A stretch of 64,000 bases of DNA from Demequina zhanjiangensis (GCF_030418315.1 NZ_JAUHPV010000002.1:489973-553972); one strand, 5' to 3'; numbered from the stretch's first letter, positions 25,840 through 35,546 are shown. Program-made: numbers and translations. Notes: a model not told the origin generated them from the letters alone.

Positions 25840-26606
25840 GCGGCCTCCTTGGCGGGCTTCTTCGCGTCGAACGCGAGAGCCCTGAGGCGTGCGCCCACGG
25901 AGCGCGGGTTGGCCCCGGCCTGGATGGCGAGCAGGCCTTCCATCGCCATCTCCTTCTTCTGCGCCTCGAGCTCGGAGATCCGCTTGATGCGGGCCGAGAT
26001 GGGCAGCCAGATGAGGTTGGCGGAGAGCAGGCCCCACAGGGTCGCGACGAACGCAGCGGCGATCATGTGGCCGAGCGTCGCCGGCTGGTCGAGGTTCTCG
26101 AGGACGTGCACGAGCGAGACGACGGTGCCGATGATGCCGATGGTCGGCGCGAAGCCGCCCATGTCGGCGAACACCTTCGCGATGGCCTTGTCGGCGGCCT
26201 TCTGGCCGTCGATCTGTGCCTCCATGATGGCGCGCAGGTCCTCGGGGTCGGTGCCGTCGATCGCGGACTGGAGGCCGTCCTTGATGAAGTCGTCGTCGAT
26301 GTCGCGGGTGGCGTCCTCGAGCGCGAGCAGGCCCTCACGGCGGGCCTTGTCCGCGAGCGACACGACCAGGTCGACGGTCTCGCCGGCGTCCTGCTGCTTG
26401 TACAGGAGGTACTTGCCGAGGCTCGAGAACGCGGCGATGAAGCCCTTGAGAGTGGTGGTCGCGAGGCCTGCGCCGAGCGTGCCGCCGATGACGAGCATCA
26501 TCGGCGCGGGCAGGACCACGGACATGGGGGACGAGCCCTCCATGAAGATCGAGGCGATGACGGCCGCGAAGGCGACGCCGATGCCGATGAGGGTCGCGAC
26601 GTCCAT
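25836..26606 (-). CDS. motA: MotA stator protein
   Basis: A 256-residue stator subunit with four TM helices and a large cytoplasmic loop containing the acidic and basic residues that contact FliG. The family segment PTIGIIGTVVSLVHVL is present. It overlaps flbD by one base (TGATG) and motB by four. With MotB it forms the torque-generating ion channel. Confidence 0.96.
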   Translation of the reverse strand: MDVATLIGIGVAFAAVIASIFMEGSSPMSVVLPAPMMLVIGGTLGAGLATTTLKGFIAAFSSLGKYLLYKQQDAGETVDLVVSLADKARREGLLALEDATRDIDDDFIKDGLQSAIDGTDPEDLRAIMEAQIDGQKAADKAIAKVFADMGGFAPTIGIIGTVVSLVHVLENLDQPATLGHMIAAAFVATLWGLLSANLIWLPISARIKRISELEAQKKEMAMEGLLAIQAGANPRSVGARLRALAFDAKKPAKEAA

Positions 26607-26905
26607 CAGTCGGCCTCCGGCGTCACGGCGAGGTGCTGGCGGGAGCCGATACCGGTGACGGTGGCGACGACGTCGCCGTCGTGCGCCCCGTCAGGGTGCA
26701 CTCCGTCGGCCATCTCGATGGCCATGGCGACCACTCCGGCGCGGTGCTCCTGGACGATGCGGGTGAGGTCCGTGAGGCCCTCGGCGACGAGCAGCTTGGT
26801 GCCGTCGACGAGGGTGACGACCGTGTCGGGCGTCGACTCCGCACGCTCGATGAGGTCGGGGTTGACGGCGAACGGGTGGCCGTTGAGGCGCGTCAAGGTA
26901 ATCAC
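26606..26905 (-). CDS. flbD: FlbD family flagellar protein
   Basis: A 99-residue protein opening MITLTRLNGHPFAVNPDLIE, typical of the small FlbD proteins found next to flgE and motA in Gram-positive clusters; the exact function is unproven. This copy has a C-terminal extension of about 30 residues beyond the usual 60-75. It starts with GTG and is first in the mot operon after a FliA-type promoter. Confidence 0.88.
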   Translation of the reverse strand: MITLTRLNGHPFAVNPDLIERAESTPDTVVTLVDGTKLLVAEGLTDLTRIVQEHRAGVVAMAIEMADGVHPDGAHDGDVVATVTGIGSRQHLAVTPEAD

Positions 26906-26961
26906 GGTTCACCATCCCTGGCATTCATGCGGGCCCATCCGTGAGCCCGGTTACCTCCACC

Positions 26962-26989
26962 TCATCGGCGGGGTGCGGGGTGTTGTGAG
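26962..26989 (-). promoter_or_regulatory. FliA-type promoter of the flbD-motA-motB operon
   Basis: Minus strand: CTCA (26986-26989), 16 bases, GCCGATGA (26962-26969), 57 bases before flbD. The 332-base gap between flbD and flgE is explained by this promoter plus the flgE terminator; the part at 27000-27170 shows nothing else. Confidence 0.78.
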
Positions 26990-27175
26990 CGAACCGGACA
27001 GCCGGTCGCGCGAAGCGGTGTCGACTCGCTCACACCGGCCGCGACGCTCGCGTCGACGCGCGCTCTGCGCGGGCGAGCGACAGCATCTCGCGGGCGAGTG
27101 CTCCGTCCCGAGGCTCCCGCGCGAACCTCCGTCCGAACGAGCCTCAGGGGCACGGAGGACCCCGGACACGACGAA

Positions 27176-27215
27176 GCCCGCCGCGGCAGGACGGGGGCCT
27201 CCTGTCGCGACGGGC
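27176..27215 (-). terminator. Terminator of the flgB-flgE operon
   Basis: A 16-pair stem (27176-27191 with 27200-27215, two wobble pairs) and an 8-base loop, starting 23 bases after the flgE stop and followed by TTCGTCGT on the minus strand. It separates the hook-basal body transcript from flbD-mot. Confidence 0.78.
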
Positions 27216-27237
27216 GTCGCAGCGCTGGCTGGCGAGG

Positions 27238-28443
27238 CTAGCGCTTGAGGTTGACCAGCTCCTCGAGGACCTGGTCGGACGTGGTGATGACGCGCGAGTT
27301 CGCCTGGAATCCGCGCTGCGCCACGATGAGGTTGGTGAACTCGGCGGAGAGGTCCACGTTGGACATCTCGAGCGAGCCGCCGGTGAGCGAGCCGCGGCCT
27401 CCGGTGCCGGCGGTGCCCACCTGCGGGTCGCCGGAGTTGACGGTGGTGCGGTACAGCGAGTTTCCGGTCTTCTCGAGGCCCGACGGGTTCGTGAAGTTGG
27501 CCAGGGCGACGCGGCCGACGGCCTGCTTGAGGCCGTTGGAGAACGAGCCCATGACGGTGCCGTCCGAGTTGATGGTGAACGACTGCAGGTTCCCGGCGGC
27601 GCGACCGTCCTGGCTCGCCGCGGCGAGGGTGTCGAGCCCGGCGTAGCCGGTGAGGGTGGTGAGGTCCACCGTCATCGCGGGCAGTCCCACGGCGGCGTCG
27701 GCCGGGAGGGCCGGCATGGTGAGCGTGTTGATCGAGCCGTCCGTGTTGAACGTGACCGAGCCGGTGCCGGACGAGGTGGTGCCCGCGACGTCGGCCGCGA
27801 TGTCCCAGCCTGCTGCGGTGCGCGTGAACTGGACGGTGAGCGCGTGGACGTCGCCCACGCCGTCGTACACGTCCATCTGGCGGGTGAGCGTCGTGCCGAC
27901 CGCGGTCTCGCTGGCCAGGTTGCCCTCGAAGGTGGCGGTGCCGGTGGCCGAGGCGCCCATGAGGGTCGAGACGGGCAGGCGCAGGTCGGTGAGGGTCGCG
28001 TTCGTGTCGATGTTGCCGGCCGCGTCGGCCTCCCATCCCTGCACGAGGCCGCCGTCGGGGGTGACGAGCTGGCCGAGCGAGTCGAACGAGAAGGATCCGG
28101 CGCGCGAGTACATCTGCTCGCCGCCCTTGCCGACCACGAAGAAGCCGTCGCCGGAGATCATCATGTCGGTCGCGACGTTGGTGAGCTGCGCGGCGCCCTG
28201 CTGGAAGTTCGTGGTGATCGCGGCGACCTTCACACCCAGACCCACCTGGGCCGGGTTGGTGCCGCCGATGCCCTCCTGGGCGGCGCCCGCGTTGGTCAGC
28301 ACCTGGGACAGGGTGTCCTGGAAGCGGACCTGCGAGGTCTTGAAGCCTGCGGTGTTGACGTTGGCGATGTTGTTGCCGGTCACGTCGAGCATCGTCTGGT
28401 GCGCGCGCAGTCCGGAGATGCCGGAGAAGAGGGAGCGGAGCAT
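27238..28443 (-). CDS. flgE: FlgE flagellar hook protein
   Basis: A 401-residue hook subunit with the N-terminal rod/hook motif (SGISGLRAHQTMLDVTGNNI) and the C-terminal motif ending TSDQVLEELVNLKR. The central domain is Thr/Ala-rich and exposed. FlgD caps the growing hook and its gene lies 30 bases upstream. It is the only long hook-rod family protein here; no flgF or flgG was found. Confidence 0.93.
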   Translation of the reverse strand: MLRSLFSGISGLRAHQTMLDVTGNNIANVNTAGFKTSQVRFQDTLSQVLTNAGAAQEGIGGTNPAQVGLGVKVAAITTNFQQGAAQLTNVATDMMISGDGFFVVGKGGEQMYSRAGSFSFDSLGQLVTPDGGLVQGWEADAAGNIDTNATLTDLRLPVSTLMGASATGTATFEGNLASETAVGTTLTRQMDVYDGVGDVHALTVQFTRTAAGWDIAADVAGTTSSGTGSVTFNTDGSINTLTMPALPADAAVGLPAMTVDLTTLTGYAGLDTLAAASQDGRAAGNLQSFTINSDGTVMGSFSNGLKQAVGRVALANFTNPSGLEKTGNSLYRTTVNSGDPQVGTAGTGGRGSLTGGSLEMSNVDLSAEFTNLIVAQRGFQANSRVITTSDQVLEELVNLKR

Positions 28444-28473
28444 GGTGTGCCTTCTTTCTTGGGATCCGCGCGA

Positions 28474-28914
28474 CTACGCGTCGGTGGTCTGGGTCGGGGT
28501 GGAGTTGACGGAGAGGATGGAGTCGAGCGACACGTCGGTATCGCCCACCTTGATCGACGGGACCGAGTTCGCGAACGACGCGGCGAGCGCCTCGCCCGTC
28601 ACGACCGTGCCCTCGGCGTCGTAGTAGCTGACCTGCTGGCCGACGACGCCCATGGCGGCCATGCGCATGGTCAGCGCGAACTGCTCCTGGATGGTCTCGG
28701 TCTGCGCGACGGTCTGCTCCATCTGCGCCATCTGGACCTGCTGGGACATCATCTGGTTGGTGTCCATCGGGTCCGACGGGTCCTGGTGGGTGAGCTGCGT
28801 GACGAGCAGCGCCATGAACATCTCGTTGTCCATGACCTGCTTGCCGCTCGACACCGCGGTGCCGGTGGTGAGGGCGGAGGTGGTGGTGAGGCCGGTGGTG
28901 GCTTCGATGGTCAT
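28474..28914 (-). CDS. flgD: FlgD hook-capping protein (short form)
   Basis: A 146-residue protein with the conserved FlgD N-terminal part (FMALLVTQLTHQDPSDPMD, then MVGQQVSYY-like strand). It lacks the longer C-terminal tudor/Ig domains of proteobacterial FlgD, as in other Gram-positives. It scaffolds hook assembly and leaves when hook is complete. It sits between fliK and flgE, both needed for the same step. Confidence 0.9.
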   Translation of the reverse strand: MTIEATTGLTTTSALTTGTAVSSGKQVMDNEMFMALLVTQLTHQDPSDPMDTNQMMSQQVQMAQMEQTVAQTETIQEQFALTMRMAAMGVVGQQVSYYDAEGTVVTGEALAASFANSVPSIKVGDTDVSLDSILSVNSTPTQTTDA

Positions 28915-28925
28915 GAGGGTTCCTC

Positions 28926-30461
28926 TCAGATCATCAGGTCGACGCCGCCGGCACGACGGCTCGTGGCGAGGGTGGGTGCGGTGGGCTCCTGCGGTCCGTC
29001 GAGGCGGATCGAGGTGGGTGCGGCGGTGGTGCCGCGGCGTTGGCCGAGGCCGTCGCCCTGGTCGGCGGGACCGCCCTGCGGGCCCTGGTCCGTGCCGAGG
29101 TCGAGGTCGGCCTGGAGGCCGGTCGCCGCGAGGTCGCGGCGCAGGTCCGCGAGCGCGCCGCGGAGGGCCTCGCGAGACGCGTCGGACGCGCCGAACAGCT
29201 GGATGCTGACGTTGTCGGAGGTGATGTGCGCGACCACCTTGACGGGGCCGAACGTCTCCGGGTTCACGGACAGCGTGAGCACGTGCTCCCCCTGCGGAAG
29301 CTGCTTGAGGTGCGTGAGCTGACCGGTGAGCTGGGATGCGAGCGGAGTCGCGGGCGTGGCCGGCACGGGCGCCGGGGCCGACGCGGTCGCGACGTTCGCG
29401 GTGGGCGAGGCCTGCGCGGGGAGGCCCGCGGTGGGGGCGGCGCCGTCGACGCTCGCGGTCGCCTGGGTCGGGGCCGACGGACGGTGCGCCGCCACCTGCT
29501 CGGTCGCCTTCACGAACCCGAGCGCAGCCTGCGCGGCCCGCTCTCCGGCAGGGAACTGCTCGGTGCCGCGCTGACGGGCCGACGGGTCGCCGGGCTGGTC
29601 GGAGGTGTCGCCCTCGGACTTGGCGGCGGTCGCGGCGACGGCCTCACCCTCGACCGCTGACAGCCCGCCGGTACGCGCGGCCGACGGTACGTCCACCTCG
29701 GAGTCGACGGTGGTCTCGTCAGCCGACGGACCGGAGTCGGCAGCGTTCGCCTGGGCGGCGACGGCCTGGGTGGCGGCAGCCTGGGTCCCGGCTGCGCTCG
29801 CCGCGTCCGAGGACTCGGCGGGCCGGGCGCCGTCGCCGGCTGCGGTGTCGGTGAGCGCAGGCGCCGCGGTCAGCGGATTCTGCTGCTCGCCGTCCTCCGC
29901 GACCGCATCGGCGACCACGTCCGTCTCGGTGGTGAGCGAGGCGCCGGTCTCGACAGCGTCGCCGGACTGGCCGTCGGGCTTCGTCGAGCCGGTACGGACA
30001 TCGCTCGTGCGCTTGTCCTGTGCGCCGGTCTCGGTGCCGTCGGTGCGGCGCGCGTCGGCGTCGTGCTCCACGCGGCCGCGGTCCGTGTGCGCCTTGTCGG
30101 CACGGGCCTGGTCAGCGTGGGCCTGGCGAGCGCGGGCCTGGTCGGCGGCGCGGTCGCGTGCCGCCTCCGCCTGGTCCGCAGCACGGTCGCGGTGAGCCGC
30201 GGCGCGATCACGGGCGGCGTCGGCCCTGTCGCGCACGGCGTCGGCGCGGTCGCGCGCCGCACGGGTCACGGCGAGGTCGTCGCGGGCCTCGGAGCGCGCC
30301 CTTCCGGCATCCTCGCGGCGTGCGGAGTCACGTCCCGAGACGTCGCGCTGCGCGCCGGCGAGCTCGCGGGCGAAGTCGGCGCCGTCGGACGCGACCTTGC
30401 CTGACGTGCCGCCGCTCTCGGAGCGCCCGGGCGCCGGGATCGCGGAGATCATGGTGGTCAT
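28926..30461 (-). CDS. fliK: FliK-like hook-length control protein with heptad-repeat segment
   Basis: A 511-residue secreted ruler. The C-terminal ~100 residues hold the FliK domain (LSVNPETFGPVKVVAHI), which triggers FlhB to switch substrates. The N-terminal region has strongly charged repeats at residues 71-109, D-R-A-x-x-x-R repeated every seven residues at 71, 78, 85 and 92, then an 11-residue step. This predicts a long single helix that could act as a rigid ruler. The middle is Ala/Thr/Asp-rich and probably disordered. The start overlaps the fliJ stop (ATGA). Confidence 0.82.
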   Translation of the reverse strand: MTTMISAIPAPGRSESGGTSGKVASDGADFARELAGAQRDVSGRDSARREDAGRARSEARDDLAVTRAARDRADAVRDRADAARDRAAAHRDRAADQAEAARDRAADQARARQAHADQARADKAHTDRGRVEHDADARRTDGTETGAQDKRTSDVRTGSTKPDGQSGDAVETGASLTTETDVVADAVAEDGEQQNPLTAAPALTDTAAGDGARPAESSDAASAAGTQAAATQAVAAQANAADSGPSADETTVDSEVDVPSAARTGGLSAVEGEAVAATAAKSEGDTSDQPGDPSARQRGTEQFPAGERAAQAALGFVKATEQVAAHRPSAPTQATASVDGAAPTAGLPAQASPTANVATASAPAPVPATPATPLASQLTGQLTHLKQLPQGEHVLTLSVNPETFGPVKVVAHITSDNVSIQLFGASDASREALRGALADLRRDLAATGLQADLDLGTDQGPQGGPADQGDGLGQRRGTTAAPTSIRLDGPQEPTAPTLATSRRAGGVDLMI

Positions 30462-30910
30462 CGGTCCTCCTTGTCGAGGGAGCGGCGAAGCGCCGCCTCA
30501 TCAAGCACGAGCTGCTCGGCCGCGAGGTCCTCGGCGGCCACCTTGGCGGCGTGCCGCTCGCCGAGCTTCTCGATCATCGAGACGCGCATGCGCGCCTCTC
30601 CCCACTGCTGCGCCGCGAGGTCCGCCTTGGTGGAGGCCTCGTGGAGCGCGCCGGTGAGCTCGGAGATCGTGGTCGCGGATGCGGCCCGCGAGGCGGCGAT
30701 GATCTGCCAGGTCTCGGGCGTGGCCAGCGCAGTGGCGCCGGCATGCCCGGGGGATGCGAAGCCGAGCCCCGTCAGGCGGGTGCGTGCGTCGTCCACGGCG
30801 ACCTCCGCCGCGCGGCGACCGTGGTTGGCGCGCTCGAGCGTCGCCGCGGCGCGCTCCTCGGAGAGGCGCCGGGCGCGCAGCAGGCCGTCGAGCGGGAACC
30901 GGCGGGCCAT
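30458..30910 (-). CDS. fliJ: FliJ export ATPase-associated coiled-coil protein
   Basis: A 150-residue, almost wholly helical protein beginning MARRFPLDGLLRARRLSEE, the FliJ opening. It occupies the central stalk of the FliI hexamer and links it to FlhA. It overlaps fliI by one base (TGATG) and fliK by four. Assignment rests on position and helix pattern because FliJ sequences diverge quickly. Confidence 0.8.
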   Translation of the reverse strand: MARRFPLDGLLRARRLSEERAAATLERANHGRRAAEVAVDDARTRLTGLGFASPGHAGATALATPETWQIIAASRAASATTISELTGALHEASTKADLAAQQWGEARMRVSMIEKLGERHAAKVAAEDLAAEQLVLDEAALRRSLDKEDR

Positions 30911-32271
30911 CAGCGGACCCCCATCTGCTGCACGAGGCCCGCGAGCGCGGTCCACGACTGCTCGGCGGGGATGTGATGGTCCACCGACTGGCGCAGGAAT
31001 CCGTCGATCGCATCGGCGTTGGCCACGGCGGCGTCCACGAGCGCGTTCGAGCCGGGCGCGTAGGCGCCCACGTCGAGCAGGTCCTGCGCACGCTGCCTGG
31101 CGGCGAGCACCTGCCGGAGCTGGAGCGCCAGAGTCTGCTGCTCGCGGGTGGTGACCCGGCTCGCGACTCGGGAGACCGAGCCGAGCACGTCGATGGCCGG
31201 GTAGTGACCCGCGACGGCAAGGTCGCGAGAGAGGACCACGTGGCCGTCGAGGATCGAGCGGGCGGAGTCGGCGATGGGCTCGTTGTGGTCGTCGCCGTCC
31301 ACGAGCACCGTGTAGATGCCGGTGACGGAACCCTTGTCGTCGGTGCCTGCACGCTCGAGCAGCTGGGCGAGCATGCTGAAGGTCGACGGCGGGTAGCCGC
31401 GGGTGGCGGGGGGCTCGCCGACCGAGAGTCCGATCTCACGCTGCGCCATGGCGACGCGGGTGAGCGAGTCCATCATGAGGACGGCGTGGCTGCCTCGGGC
31501 GCGGAGGTCCTCGGCGATGCGGGTCGCGACGAAGGCGGCACGGAGGCGGACCATCGCAGGCTGGTCGGAGGTGGCGACCACGACGACGGAGCGCGCGAGC
31601 CCCTCCGGGCCCAGGTCGTCCTCAAGGAACTCGCGGACCTCACGTCCGCGCTCGCCGATGAGGGCGATCACGCTGACCTCGGCGTCCGTCCCGCGGGCGA
31701 TCATGGACAGCAGGCTGGACTTGCCGACGCCCGAGCCCGCGAACAGGCCGATGCGCTGGCCGCGGCCCACGGTCACGAGGGTGTCGAGCGCGGTGACGCC
31801 CAGGCCCACGGGGGTGTCGACGCGGGCGCGGCTGAGCGCGTCGGGAGCGTTCATCGAGATCGGCACGCGGGACATGCCCTCGCCGCCGAGCGGGCCCTTG
31901 CCGTCCATGGGGCGGCCGAGGCCGTCGAGCACGCGGCCCAGCAGCTGGGGGCCGGCGGGCACCGTGAGGGGGCTGCCGGTGGCACGGGCGGCCATGCCGA
32001 CGCGGAGGCCGTGGATCTGGCCGAGCGGCATGCAGCGGAGCGAGCGGGGGGTGACGGCGACGACCTCGGCGACGGTGCCGCCCGGCTCGTCGCTGTCGAT
32101 CGCGATCAGGTCGCCGACGGCGCCGGGCAGGCCGCACACCTCGACGGACAGGCCGATGATCGACGCCACGGAGCCCACGAGCTCGGGTGCGGCGGCGGCG
32201 ACTGCGGAGGCCAGCCGGAGCTGACGGCCGCCTTGTGCCCTCTCGGGCGCTGCGAGCACTGACATGGTCAC
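30910..32271 (-). CDS. fliI: FliI flagellum-specific export ATPase
   Basis: A 453-residue F1-beta-like ATPase with Walker A GLFAGSGVGKSSLL, Walker B AVLMMDSLTRVA and the family pattern GEPPATRGYPPSTFSMLAQLLER (first 20 conserved). It powers or primes export at the basal body. A GTG start overlaps the fliH stop (GTGA); an ATG two codons in is an equally good start. Confidence 0.96.
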   Translation of the reverse strand: MTMSVLAAPERAQGGRQLRLASAVAAAAPELVGSVASIIGLSVEVCGLPGAVGDLIAIDSDEPGGTVAEVVAVTPRSLRCMPLGQIHGLRVGMAARATGSPLTVPAGPQLLGRVLDGLGRPMDGKGPLGGEGMSRVPISMNAPDALSRARVDTPVGLGVTALDTLVTVGRGQRIGLFAGSGVGKSSLLSMIARGTDAEVSVIALIGERGREVREFLEDDLGPEGLARSVVVVATSDQPAMVRLRAAFVATRIAEDLRARGSHAVLMMDSLTRVAMAQREIGLSVGEPPATRGYPPSTFSMLAQLLERAGTDDKGSVTGIYTVLVDGDDHNEPIADSARSILDGHVVLSRDLAVAGHYPAIDVLGSVSRVASRVTTREQQTLALQLRQVLAARQRAQDLLDVGAYAPGSNALVDAAVANADAIDGFLRQSVDHHIPAEQSWTALAGLVQQMGVR

Positions 32272-32924
32272 ATCTCCTCGTCTTCGAGCAGCGCGCGGCG
32301 GACGCGCTGGAGCGCGGTGCCGATGCGTGCGTCGAGGGTGCCGTCCTGGTACTCGGTGACGGCGTCTCCCGGGGTGAGGCGCGGGTCGGCGGCGAGCACG
32401 GTGCCGGCGGGGAGCTCGACGTCACCTCCGTCGACGGCGCGCTGGATGTGCTCGAGGTCGCTCGGGCACAGGCGGATGCGGGTGGGCTCCACCTCGTCGG
32501 GCAGGTTCAGGGCGCGGGCGAGCGCGGTGGCCGCGGAGCCCGCGGCCGTGCCGAGCTCGCGGGCGACGATCGCCTCGGCGATCTCGAGCGCGGCGCTGTG
32601 GAGCAGGTGCTCGGCCTCGTCCAGGACGGGCGCGGCGCGCAGGCTCCACTGCGAGGCGGTCGCGTGAAGGGCGGCGAGCGCGTCTCGTACCTGGGCGTCG
32701 CGCAGGGCCTCGCGGCGATCGTGGTCGGCGGCGAGCCGAGCGCGATCGGCGTCCGCCTGCTCTGCGGCGGCGCGGGCGCCCGCGGCATAGCCCGCGGCGT
32801 AGCCGGCGGCGTGGCCGGGGGTGCTCGCGGTGCGGTCGGACTCGGGCGAGCCGGCGTCGGCCGCGACCGATCGGCTGCCGAGCGACGCGGGCACGAAGGG
32901 CTGGATGCGGAGGTCAGGCGACAT
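32268..32924 (-). CDS. fliH: FliH export ATPase regulator
   Basis: A 218-residue protein with a small-residue repeat (GHAAGYAAGYAAGARAA) at about residues 37-53, the GxxxG helix typical of FliH, followed by a long helix and a globular C-terminal domain. It tethers FliI to the switch. The gene overlaps fliG by 11 bases and fliI by four. Confidence 0.88.
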   Translation of the reverse strand: MSPDLRIQPFVPASLGSRSVAADAGSPESDRTASTPGHAAGYAAGYAAGARAAAEQADADRARLAADHDRREALRDAQVRDALAALHATASQWSLRAAPVLDEAEHLLHSAALEIAEAIVARELGTAAGSAATALARALNLPDEVEPTRIRLCPSDLEHIQRAVDGGDVELPAGTVLAADPRLTPGDAVTEYQDGTLDARIGTALQRVRRALLEDEEM

Positions 32925-33918
32925 ACTCGTCCTCCCCGTCGCGGCTGATCATGATCTCGCCGGACTCCTCGAGGCCGCGGATGACCTGGACCACCTGGGA
33001 GCGGGCCTCCTCGACCATCGAGATGCGGACAGGGCCGAGCATGTCGATCTCGTCGACGAGGTTCTCTCGCGCGCGCTCCGACATGTTGCGGAGGATCTTG
33101 TCGCGCACAGCGTCCTCGGCGCCCTTGAGGGCGGTCGCGAGCGTCATGGTCTCGACGCCGCGCAGCACCATCTGGATCGCGCGGTCCTCGAGGAGGGTGA
33201 TGTCGGCGAAGACGAACATCATCTGGCGGATCTGGTCCGCGAGATCGGCGTCCTGCTCGTGGAGTCCCTCGAGGATCATCTTCTCGGTGGCGGCGTCGGC
33301 CTTGTTGATGATCTCGACGAGCGGCTCGATGCCGCCGACCGCCGTCATCTCGCGGGAGGTGAGGAGGTTGGTGGCCTTGCGCTTGAGCTGCTCGGCGACA
33401 AGGTTCACCACGTCGGGCGAGGCGCCGTCCATGAGGGCGATGCGGTGCGCGACGATGGTGCGCGTCTCGGGGGCGAGCCCGGCCATGATCGCGGAGGCGT
33501 GCTCGGGGCGCAGGTGGGCGAGCACGAGCGCGATGGTCTGGGGGTGCTCGCCGGTGAGAAGCGACACCACCTGGCGGGCGTCGGCGTTGCGGAGGAACTC
33601 GAAGGGCTGAACCTGGATGCGGCTTGCGAGGCGGTCGAGCACCTCGGCGGCCTTCTCCTTGCCGAGCGTCTCCTCGAGGAGCTTCTGCGCGTAGCCGTAG
33701 CCGCCCTCGACGATCAGTCCGCCGGCGGACAGGCGCTGGAACTCGCCGAAGACCTCCTTGAGGGTCTCGTCGTCGACGGTGCGCAGACGCGTGATCTCGG
33801 TGGTGACCTGGTCGATCTCGTGCTCGTCCATCTGGGACATGACGCGCGATGCGGCAGCCTTGCCCATCTGGATGAGCACGAGCGCGGCCTTCTGGGGCCC
33901 GGTGAGCATGGCGGGCAT
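32914..33918 (-). CDS. fliG: FliG motor switch protein
   Basis: A 334-residue rotor protein with N-terminal FliF-binding, middle FliM-binding (EHPQTIALVLAHL) and C-terminal torque domains; the charged torque helix region near the end (MSERARENLVDEIDMLGPVR) is conserved. It overlaps fliF by one base. Confidence 0.96.
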   Translation of the reverse strand: MPAMLTGPQKAALVLIQMGKAAASRVMSQMDEHEIDQVTTEITRLRTVDDETLKEVFGEFQRLSAGGLIVEGGYGYAQKLLEETLGKEKAAEVLDRLASRIQVQPFEFLRNADARQVVSLLTGEHPQTIALVLAHLRPEHASAIMAGLAPETRTIVAHRIALMDGASPDVVNLVAEQLKRKATNLLTSREMTAVGGIEPLVEIINKADAATEKMILEGLHEQDADLADQIRQMMFVFADITLLEDRAIQMVLRGVETMTLATALKGAEDAVRDKILRNMSERARENLVDEIDMLGPVRISMVEEARSQVVQVIRGLEESGEIMISRDGEDEYVA

Positions 33919-35546
33919 CAGCGGCGCTCCGCAGTGATCCAGCCGCGGAGGACCTCCGCGACCTCGGCGGGCTGCTGCTCGGCGAAGGCGGTGATCTCCT
34001 CACGGATCGCGAGCGCGACCGAGTCCATGTCCGGCACGGGCGCGGCTTCGAGCGCGAGCCCCTCGCCGCTCGCCTCGCCCTGGGCGGCGTCGATGAGCGC
34101 CTGCGAGCGGGCGTCGAGCGCGGCCTGGGCGCGGGCCTCGAGCTCCTCGACGGCTTCGAGGCTGAGCTGGACTCGCTCGTCGGTCTTGCGGTTCTTGCGC
34201 GACTTGACCATGACGATGATGACGACGATCAGGACGACGAGGCCGATCAGCGACCACTTCACGATGTCGATGATCATGGTCTGCGTCGCGGCGGCCTGCT
34301 GAGCTGCGCTGGCCTCCTCGATCGCGGCGGCGGCCTCCTCGGCCTGCGTGGTGTCGAAGGCCATGGTGGAGACGGACAGGATGTCGCCGCGGGTGGTGTC
34401 GACGCCTGCGGCAGCGGCGACCATGGACTCGAGGTCGGCCATGTTGATGGACGCGGCCACGGCGTCGTTCGCGACGACGGAGACGGACTGGCGGCGCACG
34501 GTGCCGGGAGCGGAGGCGGTGATCTCGGTGACCTTGTTGACCGCGTTGTTCCGCACGTAGTTCTCGGACGTGTAGTCGCCGGTGCCGTTGGCGCCGTCGG
34601 GGACGGAGATGTTGTCGGGTCCGAGCACTCCTGCCTCGGTGCCGCCGGTACCGGTGTAGCTCTCGGTGGTGCTCGACTCGCTGAGCGGCTGCGCGCTCGG
34701 GTCCGAGCTGAAGACCTCGCTGGTCCGCTGCGTCTCGTCGTAGTTCAGCTCGGCGGTCACGGAGACGACGGCGTTGCCAGCGCCGACGATCTGGTCGAGC
34801 ATCTGCTGCACGTTGGAGGCGATGCGCTGCTCGTAGTCGGCCGTCGCGCTCGACTGCTGGATGGACGAGTCCTCGTTGCCGACCGTGGAGAGCACGATGC
34901 CGTCGGAATCGATGACGGCGACGTCCTCGGAGCGCATGCCCTCGATCGAGGCCGAGACGAGGTTGGCGATGGCCTGCACGTTCTGGGTGCCGAGCGCGGT
35001 GCCGGGCGCGGTCGCGATGAAGACCGACGCGGTGGGCGGCGCCTGCTGGTCCGCGAAGACGGTGTCCTCGGGGATCGCGAGCTTCACGGAGGCGGTCTGG
35101 ACGCCCTCCATCGCCTCGATCGTCGCGGCGAGCTCACCCTCGAGGGCGCGCTGGTAGGTGACCTGCTGCTGGAACTCGGAGCTGGTCATCGACATGTTGT
35201 CGAGCAGCTCGTAGCCCACACCCGTGCTGGAGGTGATCCCGGCGGAGGCGACGGCGAGTCGCGTGTCGTAGAGCTGCTCCTCGGGGACGAGGATCGTCGA
35301 CCCGCCGGCGGTGAGCTCGTAGGGCACACCGCTCGAGTCGAGCTGCGCCACGATCGCCGCGGCATCGGCCGACGCGAGGTTGGTGAACAGCGGCGCCAGG
35401 TTCGGGCGCGTCATCCACTGGCTGAGCGCGACGACGCTGACCACCAGCACTCCGGCGAGCATCGCGATGATGATCTTCTGGGCGAACGTCATCCCGTCGG
35501 CGGTGGTCCGCAGACGCTCGAGGTACCCCGTCACCTGCTTCGGCAT
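33918..35546 (-). CDS. fliF: FliF MS-ring protein
   Basis: A 542-residue protein with TM1 at about residues 24-45, the periplasmic ring-building motifs (NLASADAAAIVAQLDSSGVP), a disordered Ser/Gly-rich loop near 290-330, TM2 at about 425-448 and a short cytoplasmic tail for FliG. It forms the ring around the export gate. It overlaps fliE and fliG by one base each. Confidence 0.96.
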   Translation of the reverse strand: MPKQVTGYLERLRTTADGMTFAQKIIIAMLAGVLVVSVVALSQWMTRPNLAPLFTNLASADAAAIVAQLDSSGVPYELTAGGSTILVPEEQLYDTRLAVASAGITSSTGVGYELLDNMSMTSSEFQQQVTYQRALEGELAATIEAMEGVQTASVKLAIPEDTVFADQQAPPTASVFIATAPGTALGTQNVQAIANLVSASIEGMRSEDVAVIDSDGIVLSTVGNEDSSIQQSSATADYEQRIASNVQQMLDQIVGAGNAVVSVTAELNYDETQRTSEVFSSDPSAQPLSESSTTESYTGTGGTEAGVLGPDNISVPDGANGTGDYTSENYVRNNAVNKVTEITASAPGTVRRQSVSVVANDAVAASINMADLESMVAAAAGVDTTRGDILSVSTMAFDTTQAEEAAAAIEEASAAQQAAATQTMIIDIVKWSLIGLVVLIVVIIVMVKSRKNRKTDERVQLSLEAVEELEARAQAALDARSQALIDAAQGEASGEGLALEAAPVPDMDSVALAIREEITAFAEQQPAEVAEVLRGWITAERR

